Shown piece by piece: positions 13,702-25,190 of a DNA stretch of 64,000 nucleotides. The stretch comes from Callorhinus ursinus (lineage: Eukaryota > Chordata > Mammalia > Carnivora > Otariidae), in contig NW_020313057.1 in the NCBI RefSeq assembly GCF_003265705.1, positions 505,201 to 569,200 on the forward strand, read 5' to 3'. Made by a program: the position numbers and the translations under genes. The first letter of the stretch is position 1. Every line of letters begins with the position of its first letter. Under the pieces are notes generated by a model. That model was not told the DNA's origin. It saw only the letters and a program-made list of their open reading frames with translations, and searched no databases.

Positions 13702-16360
13702 CAATTTATTTTTTATTTTTAATTAATTAATTTTTAATTAATTTTTAATTTTTAAAAAAAATTTCCCCCTCCCCAAATTTAAATTTAACAAGAAAGTAAA
13801 ATGAGGATACTTGTTTATGTAGAAAGTTTTTAGTATTGGACATTAGGAACACTGATAGCAACTGTGGAGGTAAAGCACCTTCTCAAATAGGTATATTTTT
13901 TAATTCCACAATTTTATTAAAAACAAAACAAAAACACACCTTGTGTCTTTCACAAGAGGTGCAGAAATAGTAAATCAAATAAAACAAACAGCTGTGCTAT
14001 CCAATATGAGTAAGACATTGTTGATGAGGCAGAATTAAACTTAGCTTTTGATTCATTTCAGCATTTGGAACACATTCTCTCTTTTTCAGAATTATACACA
14101 ATGGGACTTTTGGATTATCTTCATATTTCTTTTGATTGATGATGGGCTAGTATATGTTGATATGGTTCTAAATCATATTTCTGGTATTGGAACTGACTCC
14201 CTTTTCCAGAGCTAATTAAGTGGAAAATGATGCATAAATAAAATTCGGAAGACTCACATTAAACATTCTTTAAAAAATCCACTATTTATTGTGAATTATA
14301 ATTGTCATTTGCTTTCATTTGTAATTTAAAAAGTTCAGCTCTTGGTGTCACTTCATAATTTTTCATTTTCATCCATAATTATATAATTCCAAATTCCTGT
14401 TTTAATGTTTCACTGTTAGCCAAAAGATAGCTTGAATTTATGAAACAAAGTATCAAATTAAATTCATTACATATTTAACTTTTTGGTTAATAGAAATTTT
14501 CATAATTTTTTGTGAATATGTTTTCCCTTACCACTAAAAGAGAGCATAGGAAAAAAAAAACAGACATCATTCATTTTTTCAGTTTTTAAAATGTGTATTT
14601 CGACATATTTTCTTTTGCCTGATACCATCTACACATTTGTCAAAAAATACCAAAATCAGGGAAAAAGTGATGATACCCAAGACAGTGAAGCATAACTGGC
14701 TAAATGTTGATTAAAATCTCTCATCTGTGGCCTGGAAATAAGTACCAAAAGAGAATTATGCTAACACAGTACTATCAAAACTAACAACTTTTTAAAAATA
14801 TCTTTTAGCAGCTCAACATGACCATTTATTTATTCTTATTTATAACTTACCACCAATTAACTTGTAAAGGATAAAACAGAATTCACTGTTTTTTCCAAAT
14901 CAAAACTTAACTGAAGTTACTCTTTGCAAACTGAAGGAACAGCAAAAGGAGTTTAATAACTTAGAGAGGGGCAGGTGGGGAGAGCACATTTTAAATCTAT
15001 AAGTGGATTTTTTTCCAGAGGCATTAAATACACCTGGCTTCTATAACATGGCTTATAGTGTTGTATATGCTCAATAAATACTTATTGAATGAATGAATGG
15101 GAACTGGAAAGTTATTTCTATCTCTTTTCAGAATGTAGAAATAGAGCGAAATTTCTACCATATGATCAGAATTAACTTCACTTTGCAGTACTTTATAGTT
15201 TTACCATAAAATACCACCAAATGAATGTACAATAGGAATATTGGAATTTCTCCTTAAAAGACACACATTCAAACTGTACTTTTATACAGTTTGGCTTTGT
15301 GTTTTGTAAACTTTGTTTATGTTTGTTTTAGATCTTAGGGAAAAGTACACTGTGGGCCTCCAGAGCTGTAAGTGGGTAAATAAAATAAACGCTATAATTT
15401 TTCAAAGCATCACTGAATGCCAAGAATCTAATATTATCATTCCAGCTTACGCTGACCAGTTTAAGGGTATTCGTATTCTGTTATTCACAAAAGAATTTAC
15501 AAGGAAACCTAAAACCATTGGAAAAGACAATGGAAAATGTCCTGCAGATTTTTAGATGAATCAACTATGATAAAAAAAAAATAGAATTAGTTTGTCTGGT
15601 GCCCTGAAGTGAAGTCAAGAAATGCAAAGATGAGATATCCAAGCTTCCATCTCCTGTTCTCTTTTATATGATGTGGCCATGAAGTTATTCTCCTCCAAAG
15701 ACTTTTTTTCATTTGATTTTTTTTAATCTGATACAATTGATACCAAGAACCACAGGACCTGAAAAATGTAGGTTGAAAAAAACGGGGGGGGGGCAGGGTA
15801 ACAGAATGCTTTTGCTTCCCTATGATGTACTTTAGTAGAAGGTGCTGCATCTTCAGATGATTTATATGGGTCACTATGTTGCAAGACTCCAGGGGGCATC
15901 ATTTGATGGCATATTCTGTGACCAGTGCCCCCTGTGGTTGTGCAGTGGGGCTTCGTAAACTGTGCTGATTTTGGCTTCAGGAATGTTTTCCATGTGTTGT
16001 TCTAGGAGGAAAAATATTTTCTAATCTTTCATGGCATTCCTGTTTTTTTAACATCCACCTCAGTCTATAAACAATATCAGCATGGCTAATTTTAAACAGC
16101 TTTTTCACAGGGCTTTAGCCAGAAATGAAGGTTAGGAGCTTTATAGGCCGTAGGAAAGGTACTGCCCTGTGAGACACTTTAAATCTGAAAACACGGGGTT
16201 TTCAAAGGGAAGGAGGAGGCAACTCTAGAAGATAGTGGCATATTGGGCTAGAATCAGATTTCTTTACTGAATCAAGATTCTTCTTAGAATTCTCCTCAGC
16301 CATTTTCAGTTAAGTGGAGATTTTGTATGGGGAGTATTTCTTCTGAACCCTTATAAAATC

Positions 16361-16557
16361 TTTTTTTTTTTTTAATTTTATTATTTATTTGACAGAGAGA
16401 GACACAGTGAGAGAGGAAACACAAGCAGGGGGAGTGGGAGAGGGAGAAGCAGGCTTCCCGCAGAGCAGGGAGCCCGATGTGGGACTTGATCCCAGGACCC
16501 TGGGATCATGACCTGAGCCGAAGGCAGACGCTTAACGACTGAGCCACCCAGGCACCC
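16361..16557 (-). mobile_element. CAN SINE, antisense, full length
   Basis: Poly-T with ATTTATTTGACAGAGAGAG, an internal AAGCAGGCTTCCCGCAG segment and the GAGCCACCCAGGCACCC end. The flanks TTATAAAATCTTTTT and CTATAAAACCTTTTT are the probable target-site duplication. Confidence 0.95.
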
Positions 16558-16832
16558 TATAAAACCTTTTTCTAACTCACTGTATAAGGCACGTTTGTAG
16601 AGCATGGACAGGAGACATGACTTCAGCTTTAGGAGCTTGTCTGAAGTCATGGCAGTTTAATTGCACTCATGTGACAATGCACATACGTTCATGGAGTGAG
16701 GAGGTATTATCAAGAAAAGTCTTGATGCAGAATGAGGGGGGATACATGGAAGACTTTGCCAACTAATAAAGAATATTCTGAAAAAATAGAAAAGGTGGCT
16801 TAGATATGTTGACAGAGCAAACAATGTTTGTT

Positions 16833-17039
16833 TTTTTAAGAAGATTTTATTTATTATTTATTTGAGAGAGAGAGTGCGCACATGCACATGCGCGAGTAGG
16901 GAGAGGGAGAAAGAGAATCTCAAGCAGACTCCTCACTGAGCATGGAGCCCTGACAGGACTTGATCTCAGGACCCTGAGATCATGACCTGAGCGGAAACCA
17001 GGAGTCAGATGCCTAACCAACTGAGCCACCCAGGTGCCC
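16833..17039 (-). mobile_element. CAN SINE, antisense
   Basis: The body runs from TTTTTTTAAGAAGATTTTAT to GAGCCACCCAGGTGCCCT. A purine-pyrimidine run GCGCACATGCACATGCGCG sits in the inverted CT region. The CAATGTTT flanks on both sides suggest a target-site duplication. It lies less than 300 bp from the preceding SINE in the same orientation. Confidence 0.94.
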
Positions 17040-17224
17040 TAAGCAATGTTTTTTAATCACCAAAAATTGTTATTGGAAAAAAGGCTGATTTATCTTTTTT
17101 CCTAATTTTATCTTTCTTTTTTTCTAATTTTGTCTTTAAAATCTGAGCCTTCCTCAAGGTTTTTACTTCTTTCACAAAGTTTTCTCTGCCTCTCCCTTCT
17201 CAAATCTCTGAATTCCTACAAACT

Positions 17225-17460
17225 ACGTGAGTCTGTAGAATTCAGTAATTAAGTATTTGGGCACGATCAGATTGCTTGTATTGATGTCCTGCTCCACCAC
17301 TTATAAGACAGGTAACCTTGGGCAAGCCACTTGACCTCTGTTTGCATTGATTTGATCACTTGAGAAATGCAGGTAATAGTAGTACTTGTTTCATGTGGTT
17401 ATTATGAGTATTCAAATATGAAAAAAAATGTAAAGCACATCTAAGCACTTAGTGGCAGTT
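17225..17460 (+). repeat. MIR, sense
   Basis: CTGCTCCACCACTTATAAGA, AACCTTGGGCAAGCCACTTG ACCTCTG and a TTATTATGAGTATTCAAAT end are typical MIR text. Confidence 0.75.
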
Positions 17461-17661
17461 TCTCTTACTATATATCACATGGTGCAATATCTGATTGTTT
17501 CTTGTAATGATTTGCCTTAATTACTTTCTAGGGCATAATATATACACCTAAAACATAAGTTGGGTTTTCCATGCTTGGGTTTTATATATCCAGTTTTTGT
17601 TTGTTTAGTTGGTGTTTAGATATAAGTTTTCTGGGTCAGGACCTGTATCATTTACTGTTTT

Positions 17662-18292
17662 TGTTTATAACAGACTTGATTTTTTAGAAGAGTTTTAAGT
17701 TCACAGCAAAATTGAGCGAGAGGTAGAGTTCCCATTTATTTACCCCTGTCCCCACACATACACAGCCTCTCCGCACCCAACCCCAACCAGTGTGGGACCT
17801 TTGTTACAACTGATCAACCTACATTGACACTTCATTCACCCAGAGTCCATAGTTTACATTAGGGTTCACTCTTGGCATTGGGCATTCAATGACTGACAAA
17901 TGTATAATGACATATTGCCACCATTATAGTATCATACAGAGTAGGTTTACTGCCCTAAAAACCTGTGCTCAGCCTTTTTATCCCTCCTCTGCTCTAGCCC
18001 CTGGCAACCACTTATCTTTTTTACTGTTTACATAATTTTGCCTTTTCAAGAATGCCATACCCTCGGAATCCTATAGTATGGAGACTTTTCAGACTGGTTT
18101 CTTTCCTTAATGAATATGTATATACATTTCCTTCATGTCTTTTTCTGGCTTGATAGCTCATTTGTTCTTAGCGTTGAATAATATTCCATTGTCTGGATGT
18201 ACCACAATTTTAGCTTTTAGCTACAGAAGGACATCTTGGTTGTTTCCAGGTTCTGGCAATTATGAATGAAGCTGCTATGGACATATATATAT
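17662..18292 (-). mobile_element. L1 3' end, antisense (old L1M type)
   Basis: Reads as the reverse complement of an old L1 3' region, with AGTTCACAGCAAAATTGAGC, GTGTGGGACCTTTGTTACAA, AGGGTTCACTCTTGGCATTG and AATAATATTCCATTGTCTGG in the usual order. No open frame of length. Confidence 0.75.
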
Positions 18293-18801
18293 TTTTTTAA
18301 TTTCCTATAGTCTCTCATACAAAGGTAATGATTTTTAGCCCTTAGTATTCTAGATCTTAGATCTGATAAGGAATTAAAAATAATGTATTACATACAAGGA
18401 AACTGAAGACTGAGAGACATGGTATTCACTAACACTTTTCATTTAGTTAGTTGTACTTCCTACTATGAAATTCTTTCCTAAATAAAATGAAGAAAATCTA
18501 AAAATTAGAATGACATTTAAAATATATTACCAAGGATTTGATGTGGTGAGAATAAGGGCTGAGAATTATTGTACCAAATGATGTAATCAATATTTTTTAA
18601 GAATACATTTAATAAGTTGTAGCCATGATTTTTTTCTCATTGTTTTATAACTGCTTAATTATAACTTTATTATAACTTTGTGAGTTTTCCCCTAAATTAG
18701 GCATTGTATGTTTTCAATTATCTTTTGGTTGGTTGGATTTTTGAACTTCTCCCAGGGGTCGATGCCCACTTTGAATTGACTGAGCCTTGCTGTTTCAACA
18801 G

Positions 18802-18983
18802 GTTGCGGTGGGGAGTTGTCTGGGACCATGGGCTCTTTCAGCAGCCCCGGGTACCCCAACACATATCCCCCCAACAAGGAGTGCCTCTGGTATATTACCA
18901 CAGCCCCTGGGAGTAGCATTCAGCTCACCATCCACGACTTTGATGTGGAGTATCATGTAAGGTGCGACTTCGACGTCCTGGAG
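18802..18983 (+). CDS. CUBN: CUBN exon: CUB9 domain, N-terminal half
   Basis: The exon is 182 nt with acceptor TTTCAACAG and donor GAG|GTAGGA. It enters with 2 nt that complete a Gly codon (phase 1) and ends on a codon boundary (phase 0). It begins [13 protein letters not shown], giving Cys1 in the CGG motif. It continues with the loop [18 protein letters not shown], which holds Cys2, then the strand [14 protein letters not shown], and closes with RCDFDVLE holding Cys3 and an acidic pair typical of calcium-binding CUB domains. It joins in frame to IYGG in the next exon, 5.0 kb downstream. A strong internal donor-like site, CAT|GTAAGG, lies at 18957 (see findings); the residues VR it encodes differ from human SR as I remember it. 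Assignment as CUB9 is by order and by similarity to human cubilin. Confidence 0.96.
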
Positions 18984-19779
18984 GTAGGAATTTAGATTGC
19001 TTATCAGCCATTCCAAATTTGGTGTAGAACTGGAGATCTCTCTGCAAAACTCCCTAAATTATTTCCAATGGCCAGCAGTGTTCTATGTCCAGACATTTTG
19101 ATGAGTCTCAGTTCTTTGTGAGTGATGTTGATGAACAAATGGGATTAATATCTCAGTTTGGGTTTCCCTAAAAGCAGTGCCTGAAGAGCTTGGTGGCAGG
19201 CAATTTGACTTGGGGATGGTACCAGGAAGCAGGAGTGAGGGGACAGCAGGAGGGAGGGTGAAGGAGGAAGAGCCAGTGAGGGGAGCCCCTGGTGGTGCCT
19301 TGGGTTTAATCCCACTGGGACCCTCTGAGATGCTATGAGGACTGCTCATCAGAACCATCCCTGTAAGGGTGCGAGTCTGAGGCACTGGTCCCCCAACTCC
19401 TGCCACCATTGATGGATTGTACTTGGGGTTGTTACTGCCCCACACTTTAGTCTGAGAAACTCCCTTAGGGAAGACAGTGGGGAGGCAGAGTGTAGAGAAG
19501 GGGTGATCTTGGGGTGAGGCCACAGCTGCTGCTGCCATCGGAGGGGGGTCCCCATGGTGCAGGGTACAAAATGTGACACCACTGCACAGGGTTTACCTCA
19601 GATAATTGAGATGACCTTTGAGACTCTATTATAATCAGGGATCTAGTCCTTAGGAACAGAACCTGTCTGCAAAATTTAGTGGCTTCCTACACACAAAGCT
19701 CCTACCACCTCAGCTCTAGAGATGGCCATCGTGTTTCCTGACAAGGGTTCTGTATCTACTAGAACTTCAACTCCACCAA

Positions 19780-19892
19780 GGGCTGGGTCTTTGTTTGTTT
19801 TGGTTTTGCTTTACTGCTATACCTGCTGCAAAGTACTTGGCAAATAGTCGAACACTTGATATATATTTGTGGAATGAATGAAAGCATATATA
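19780..19892 (+). repeat. L2 3' end, sense
   Basis: GGGCTGGGTCTTTGTTTG, TACTTGGCAAATAGTCGAAC and GTGGAATGAATGAAAGC match the usual end of L2 elements. Confidence 0.65.
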
Positions 19893-19924
19893 TCTCTGAT
19901 TGACACACCATAATAATGCGCATT

Positions 19925-20110
19925 GTTGGTGGTTTGCCAAGGGATTTTGACATCCATTTTCCCATTTGAATGTTAAATAGTCCCGTAAGCTACAAAGGGA
20001 ATTTTGTCCCCATTTTACCATCGTCAAAACAGAGGCTCAAAAATGTTGATGGGTTTTTCCATGCGCACGAGGACAGTGAATGGAAGAACTCAGAACTGAA
20101 TCCATCCACT
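19925..20110 (+). repeat. MIR, sense, diverged
   Basis: GTCCCCATTTTACCATCGTC AAAACAGAGGCTCA and the AGAACTCAGAACTGAATCC end resemble the 3' half of MIR. Confidence 0.55.
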
Positions 20111-20240
20111 ACTCCACACTCCACATAAGCCAGTACAAAAATATAGATAGATGTGGGTGGTGCTCAAGATGTTCACATGAGCGGCATGGACTTTAGAGGA
20201 GACTTTAATACTTAAAACATCATTTAACTACAAAACAAGT

Positions 20241-20450
20241 TCTTTTTTTTTTTAAGATTTTATTTTTTTATTTGTGTGTATGTGAGAGAGAGAGAGCACG
20301 CTCACGCGTGCCGGGAAGGGCAGGGAGAGAGGGAGAAGCAGACTCCCCCCGCTGAGCAGGGAGCCCAAAGTGGAGCTCGATCCCAGGACCCTGAGATCAT
20401 GACCTAAGCCAAAGGCAGACATTTAACCTACTGAGCCACCCAGGTGTCCC
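20241..20450 (-). mobile_element. CAN SINE, antisense
   Basis: Poly-T tail, GA-rich stretch, GATCCCAGGACCCTGAGATC body and GAGCCACCCAGGTGTCCC end. CAAGTTCTTT before and AAAGTTCTTT after are the probable duplicated target. Confidence 0.95.
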
Positions 20451-22347
20451 AAAAAGTTCTTTCTTTGAAAAGAAATGGGGTTCTCAAATCATGCCCTCAC
20501 TGAGTGGCCGCAGAATCACAGAATTGTATTGAGCAGCTGTGGGCTCTCTAAAGGAAGATAATGCTGCAGTAAGTGAAATCAGAGACGAGCTGGGTAAGCT
20601 GTCGGGTTAAAACCTCAACCCTTGTCTTCATGTCGGTCCTGGTTGTTGCCAAGTCATGACTCCATCTCAGAAGAGGAAAGGTTTTTAGGAAGAAAGAATA
20701 AGGTGACTCCCGAAATTCACACTCACAGTATGAGTCGGAGTAACACTCGCATGTGGAAGTTCAAATGGTCTTTCTTGCCAGCAAGGATATTTTTCAGTGG
20801 CATAAAACCCCTTAACACTTACAAAGGGTTGGCAGCAGACTTTTCCACAGTAATGTGAAGTGTTCCGAACCCTTTATTTTCATATTCCAAAGCGCATGTG
20901 ATTGTTGCCCACTTGGCAAAATGTAAATGGGTTCATTGTGCTGTGGGTTTTGTCACACCCATTACATGAGAAAGCAGACTAGGGCTGTTCCCCGCAAGCG
21001 GCTCAGGGGTCAGGGGAAAAGGCAGGGTCTCCAGGCAGTGGCATTTAGGCGGGTCCCGTGCCTGCCCAGAAAGCACTCTGAGGAGAGGCTATGGTCAGCT
21101 TGGGGCTTTTGTTAGGACAAGTTTGTCTCCCATGTTCCGTCAAAATCAGGGTTTGGGGGGAATATTTCAAACCCCTTAAGTATTTTGGGAAAGCTTACTT
21201 CTTAAGGCTGAAATGAGTAACCCCCTTACTTTTTGTTCCAAAACCTTGTTTGACATCTTAGCGAATGCTCCTGTCAGGTGGAAGGTGCTGTAATAAATGT
21301 GCACTAATGATGATAAAATGATTTTTTCCATCCCTCATACCATAGCTGCTGATAACATGCTAGCAATAGGCTTTAAAATGTTACCCGGGGTGGCTACATG
21401 GCCTTGAGACACTGCTGACTTTCTTGACCCACCTGTTCTGAGACTGCGCATTATCCTTTCCTGTTCTGAGCACAGCCACGTAGGACCTCTCTGTCACCAG
21501 GTATGGGGCCTACCTGGGTTTCACCAGATTTTACCAGGAGCCAATATTTTTTTTCCCTGAAAAATCAGTGTCCAGAAAGTGGCCACTCGCATTAAGCAAC
21601 AGCCATTCGGTTACTCATAACCCTGGAATGCTGACTTGATTGTAACAATAAATGGAGCTAACAGAGCAGAAAGAAATGTTCAAAACAGATTAAAACCATA
21701 GGCTTTGAAATGTTCTATATCCTGAGCATTTGCTAAAAACACATTTTTTAATCTCCCATCATCAGACTCGTTTTTTCCCCCCAAAGTTTAGTCATATGCT
21801 GTAGTCGAATGAACCACACCCTGAAATTCTTTCCATCTTTTTCCTCTTTTGAAGAGTCATGCTGTTAACTATTGGTGTTATTTGTGGAAGCCAAAAGTAC
21901 CGTTCTATTGTTTGGGTCATGGAAACACTCTGGCTGATTTTACTTCAGTCTCTTGAGAAAGGAGCCTGAACCCGCATGAAGCAGAAAAGGAAATCCACTC
22001 CTTGGGGCAATAAATCAAGACAATCGCTTGGTGTGGGCAGTTTACTCCCTCTGGTCTCTCTGTGATGGTCTGTCGTGAGCCCAGCCCCGTAAGAGGGGGA
22101 GCGAAAAAGGTCAAAAGCAGCAGTGTTGATTCTCCTGGAGGCTTCTAGGCCCAGCGGACTCATACCCTCATACGCGTTATGTTTGTGGTCTTAAGGGGAC
22201 CCCGAGCAGGGAAAACAAAGACTATTTTGCCGAAGTGCAAGTTTTCTTTGTCAGAACTAAAGCCTTGTGCTCAGTGTTCTCTCCAAATATGTGCTGTTTC
22301 TTGGGCTCAGACAGCTCATGCTGTCAGTTTCATGCTCTGAGGACTGT

Positions 22348-22382
22348 GCGGGGGTGGGGGGGGTGGGTGCGGGCGGGCAGGC
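22348..22382 (+). repeat. G-rich tract with quadruplex potential
   Basis: Several runs of three or more G (GGGGG, GGGGGGGG, GGG, GGG, GGG) lie within 35 bases on the gene's sense strand, inside the repeat-poor part of the CUB9 intron. Confidence 0.8.
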
Positions 22383-24010
22383 AAATCTTGAAATGAGGAA
22401 AGGACACCGTAAGCCAGAAGCGATCTGCTCCTTCCATTTGCACATGTGTACGTGTAAAGGGTCACACAGGGCTCCTCCTGAAGTCCTGCTTTTGATGGGA
22501 CTTAGGGGGCCACACAAACATAGCTCCTCCTATGAAAATAAGCTTGAAGCCATCCGCCTGCTTCATTCCTTTGCAATTAAAGTCCTTGTGCTCAGCCCTC
22601 TGTGAACAGCAGCTTCATTCATTTGGCCCTTGCCGCATGGCTGGGGGGAATTAGTCAGACAAAGAAATCATTATAGATTCCAATCACACAGGCCTCGCCA
22701 AAAGTAGGCTTCTTGTTCTCGCTCTCTCCCCTCAGAGAACACTTGAGTGATTCCCCCCATCTGTCAACAGCTGCCCTGAGGGTGGGCGAGGGCCTGGGGT
22801 TGGGAGGAGGAATGGGGAGAGAGCCGCACAGGTGCCAGGAGTGGGAGGGCCCTGCGCACACATCTCCCCAAGCGCTGCTTTCCCGGTTCCGGTTCCGCCC
22901 TGGAGCCCCGGAATTATGTATATACATGTGGGGGAGAGGGAAGGACCCAGATACCATTATGCCTGAAAACTGTCAGCCAAAATGGTCTTTCTGCTACAAA
23001 TTCGAGTTGGGCAAGACTTGGAGGTAGGGGTTCAGTACCTTTTGTTTGATTCTTATCTTCCCACCCCCCTTTCCCCTATGCTCCACCCCCCCCCCCAACT
23101 GAGAAATCAGCGTGTGAGGGGTTAGAGACCTGCCCTGGGCTGGGCACATCTGCCAGAAAGATGTGACTCTGAGATACCAGGGTGGGGGTGGGGGACACTT
23201 GCTGGGAGGAATGTGTCCCTGGGGCACTGGGTCCTAGTCCGGTAGATGGTTGCAATGCGAGGAGCCTAGGAGATCTGAGAACACTTGAGATGGATCTAGA
23301 GGGAGCCGTCCAGATATGGGCAGAGTCCAGGGCAATTTCCCAGAGGAAGTCGACTGCTCTTCGTCATGTTCCCACCCATAGGATTCTGGGAGTAAGTTCA
23401 GCCAGAATCTGGGGGAGTCCTCCTTAAAGGATACCACAGAACACACTGATACAGAGGTTGTATTTTCACTCTCTCTGAAGGAGTAAAATATTATATTAAA
23501 TGCCTAATCTTATAAAGTATTCAGATTGCAAAGTAGAAGATCATAAAAAATCCAACTGGGAGATCAACAGCTTTCAGTGAACTGACTTTCACAAACAACA
23601 TGGGTTTATGCTAAGACTATTCCATGTGCCTAGAAGAGTTAGAAAATCAGACTTGATACTGTTTTATCGGCAATGCCTCTGCCAAAGAAAGCAGGAAATC
23701 CTATGAAGACCATGGAAAGAGGAAAAGGGGAGATAGGGAAGATTCTGGAATAATCTGTTCAGTTCAGCTGTACAATTCTGACTGATAGAATAAGCAGGCA
23801 TTTTGTGGGTGGCTGAATTTGTGTGTTCCTAGGGCTGAGGGAGTGCCTTTGAAAACTCCAGCTCAAGTTTACCCATCCAGGAAGGCTGAGATTTCAGTCT
23901 CTCATGATAATAGAATCCAAGAGCTGGTGGTAAAACGAGGACAGGGGAAGGGCTGTCATTGCTTAAATATATTTCTTAATTTCAGTCCTTTCTTCTACAT
24001 TCCATCTTAG

Positions 24011-24185
24011 ATCTATGGAGGCCCTGATTTCCACTCTCCCCGAATAACCCAGCTATGTGCCCAAAGATCTTCTGAGAATCCCATGCAGGTCTCCAGCACT
24101 GGAAACGAGCTAGCCATCCGCTTCAAGACCGACAGCTCTGTAAATGGGAGAGGCTTCAATGCCTCATGGCAAGCAGTCCCCGGAG
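24011..24185 (+). CDS. CUBN: CUBN exon: CUB9 domain, C-terminal half
   Basis: The exon is 175 nt, phase 0 in and phase 1 out, with donor GAG|GTGAGT. It begins [18 protein letters not shown], giving the YxG turn and Cys4. It continues with the [16 protein letters not shown] strand-turn region and ends [13 protein letters not shown], the conserved G-F-x-A-x-W end of a CUB domain, which here carries an N-A-S glycosylation sequon. The last base joins the next exon to encode Gly before CGG of CUB10, so consecutive domains abut with no linker. The match to human cubilin is strong from memory. Confidence 0.96.
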
Positions 24186-24355
24186 GTGAGTGAACCAAGG
24201 AGGTGTCTCAAAATACTTAAGCTGAGCCCTTATAAATTTTCTGAAATGATTGGAGAGAGAGGTATGAAGCCTAACATAATGACAACTTAGTGACTCCTCA
24301 AATGGCAAATGTTGCTTTGGCATATAATCTTCCCTAAAAAAAATGAGTTAGAATT

Positions 24356-24548
24356 TTTTTAAAAAGATTTTATTTATTTATTTGACAGAGAGACAGCGAG
24401 AGAGGGAACACAAGCAGGGGAAGTGGGAGAGGGAGAAGCAGGCTCCCCACTGAGCAAGAAGCCCGATGCGGGGCTCGATCCCAGGATCCTGGGATCATGA
24501 CCTGAGCCCAAGGCAGCTGCTTAGCCGACTGAGCCACCCAGGTGCCCC
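24356..24548 (-). mobile_element. CAN SINE, antisense
   Basis: Full-length copy flanked by AAAAATGAGTTAGAATTT (24338-24355) and AAAAATGTGATAGAATTT (24549-24566), an 18-bp target-site duplication with two differences. It begins about 170 bp past the donor of the second CUB9 exon. Confidence 0.96.
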
Positions 24549-24697
24549 AAAAATGTGATAGAATTTAACTTCCGGAGTTAAAATATGTGAAAACTAGGGC
24601 ATGCAAGTATACAAGTCCATGGTGAAAGCAGAAGTGGCGAAATTGGTTAGATTAACTTACTCTCCAAGGGCCTCGGGCCTTGTTACTGGCCTCAAAT

Positions 24698-24739
24698 TTG
24701 GGGTAAATTACTTGGGGTAAATTATTTTGGGGTAAATTA
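24698..24739. repeat. Three copies of TTGGGGTAAATTA
   Basis: The 13-mer occurs at 24698-24710, 24712-24724 and 24727-24739 with 1-2 bases between. All three copies are identical. Confidence 0.95.
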
Positions 24740-24984
24740 CAGCAAAGTGGTGAATTACTTCACGCCACGGTATAGATCTTTGGATGCTTGGCAGATGCCC
24801 AAATTATAAATGTTAAATTTGTGAATTCCAAGGAATTGTATTATATAGTGACTTTCTGCCTAGGATCTCAGGCTGTCTAAAAATATTTACCTGTTGCAGA
24901 TTTTTTTTAAATAAAAAATGAATGTACAAAATATTCGAGCAGATGTTAACCTATACAACTACTCATAAAAACATGTTTGTTGGC

Positions 24985-25190
24985 AGCTTACTATGTACCA
25001 GGCATCTATTCTAACTGTTCTATGAGAACGATCTCATTTCATCTCTTACAACCACCCTATGAGGGAAGATAATTTCAAATCCTCACCTTACTAATGAGGA
25101 AGTTGAAACTTAGAAAAGTTAGTACTTAGCCAAAGTCACGTAGCTAGGAAATGCCAAAGTAGAGATGTGACCCCAGGCTACCTCATGGCC
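24985..25190 (+). repeat. MIR, sense
   Basis: CTTACTATGTACCAGGCATC, CAACCACCCTATGAGGGAAG, ACTAATGAGGAAGTTGAAAC and AGTCACGTAGCTAGGAAATG: a nearly complete MIR. Confidence 0.8.

Larger units (their letters stand above)
1..18801 (+). other. CUBN: CUBN intron upstream of CUB9 (3' part, at least 18.8 kb)
   Basis: No CUB-like exon was found in any frame here, although the preceding domain (CUB8) must be encoded further upstream. The interval is therefore read as a single long intron ending in the acceptor TTTCAACAG at 18793-18801. Bases 1-4000 and most of 5000-9300 show no repeat I can name. The rest holds SINEs (4.0, 13.5, 16.4, 16.8 kb), three LTR pieces (4.3, 9.4, 9.9 kb), MIR and L2 relics and an antisense L1 tail at 17.7-18.3 kb. 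Bases 13.7-15.3 kb are very AT-rich with nothing recognisable. The open frames present are short and resemble no family I know. Confidence 0.75.
18984..24010 (+). other. CUBN: CUBN intron within CUB9 (5027 bp)
   Basis: A GT-AG intron in phase 0. It contains an L2-like tail near 19.8 kb, a MIR near 20.0 kb and one antisense SINE at 20241-20450. From about 20.5 to 24.0 kb there is roughly 3.5 kb of GC-richer sequence in which I recognise no repeat except a G-run at 22.35 kb and a C-run at 23.08 kb. The acceptor is TTCCATCTTAG at 24000-24010. Confidence 0.9.

Noticed and set aside
1..18801. Search for the second half of CUB8 upstream of CUB9
   Set aside because: No segment with YCG, GFxAxF or similar text flanked by splice sites was found in any + frame, so the preceding exon lies outside the window.
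22840..22920. CpG-containing cluster as a possible CpG island or promoter
   Set aside because: Too short and too few CpGs by eye to call an island; no transcript start evidence. Kept only as part of the repeat-poor interval noted in findings.
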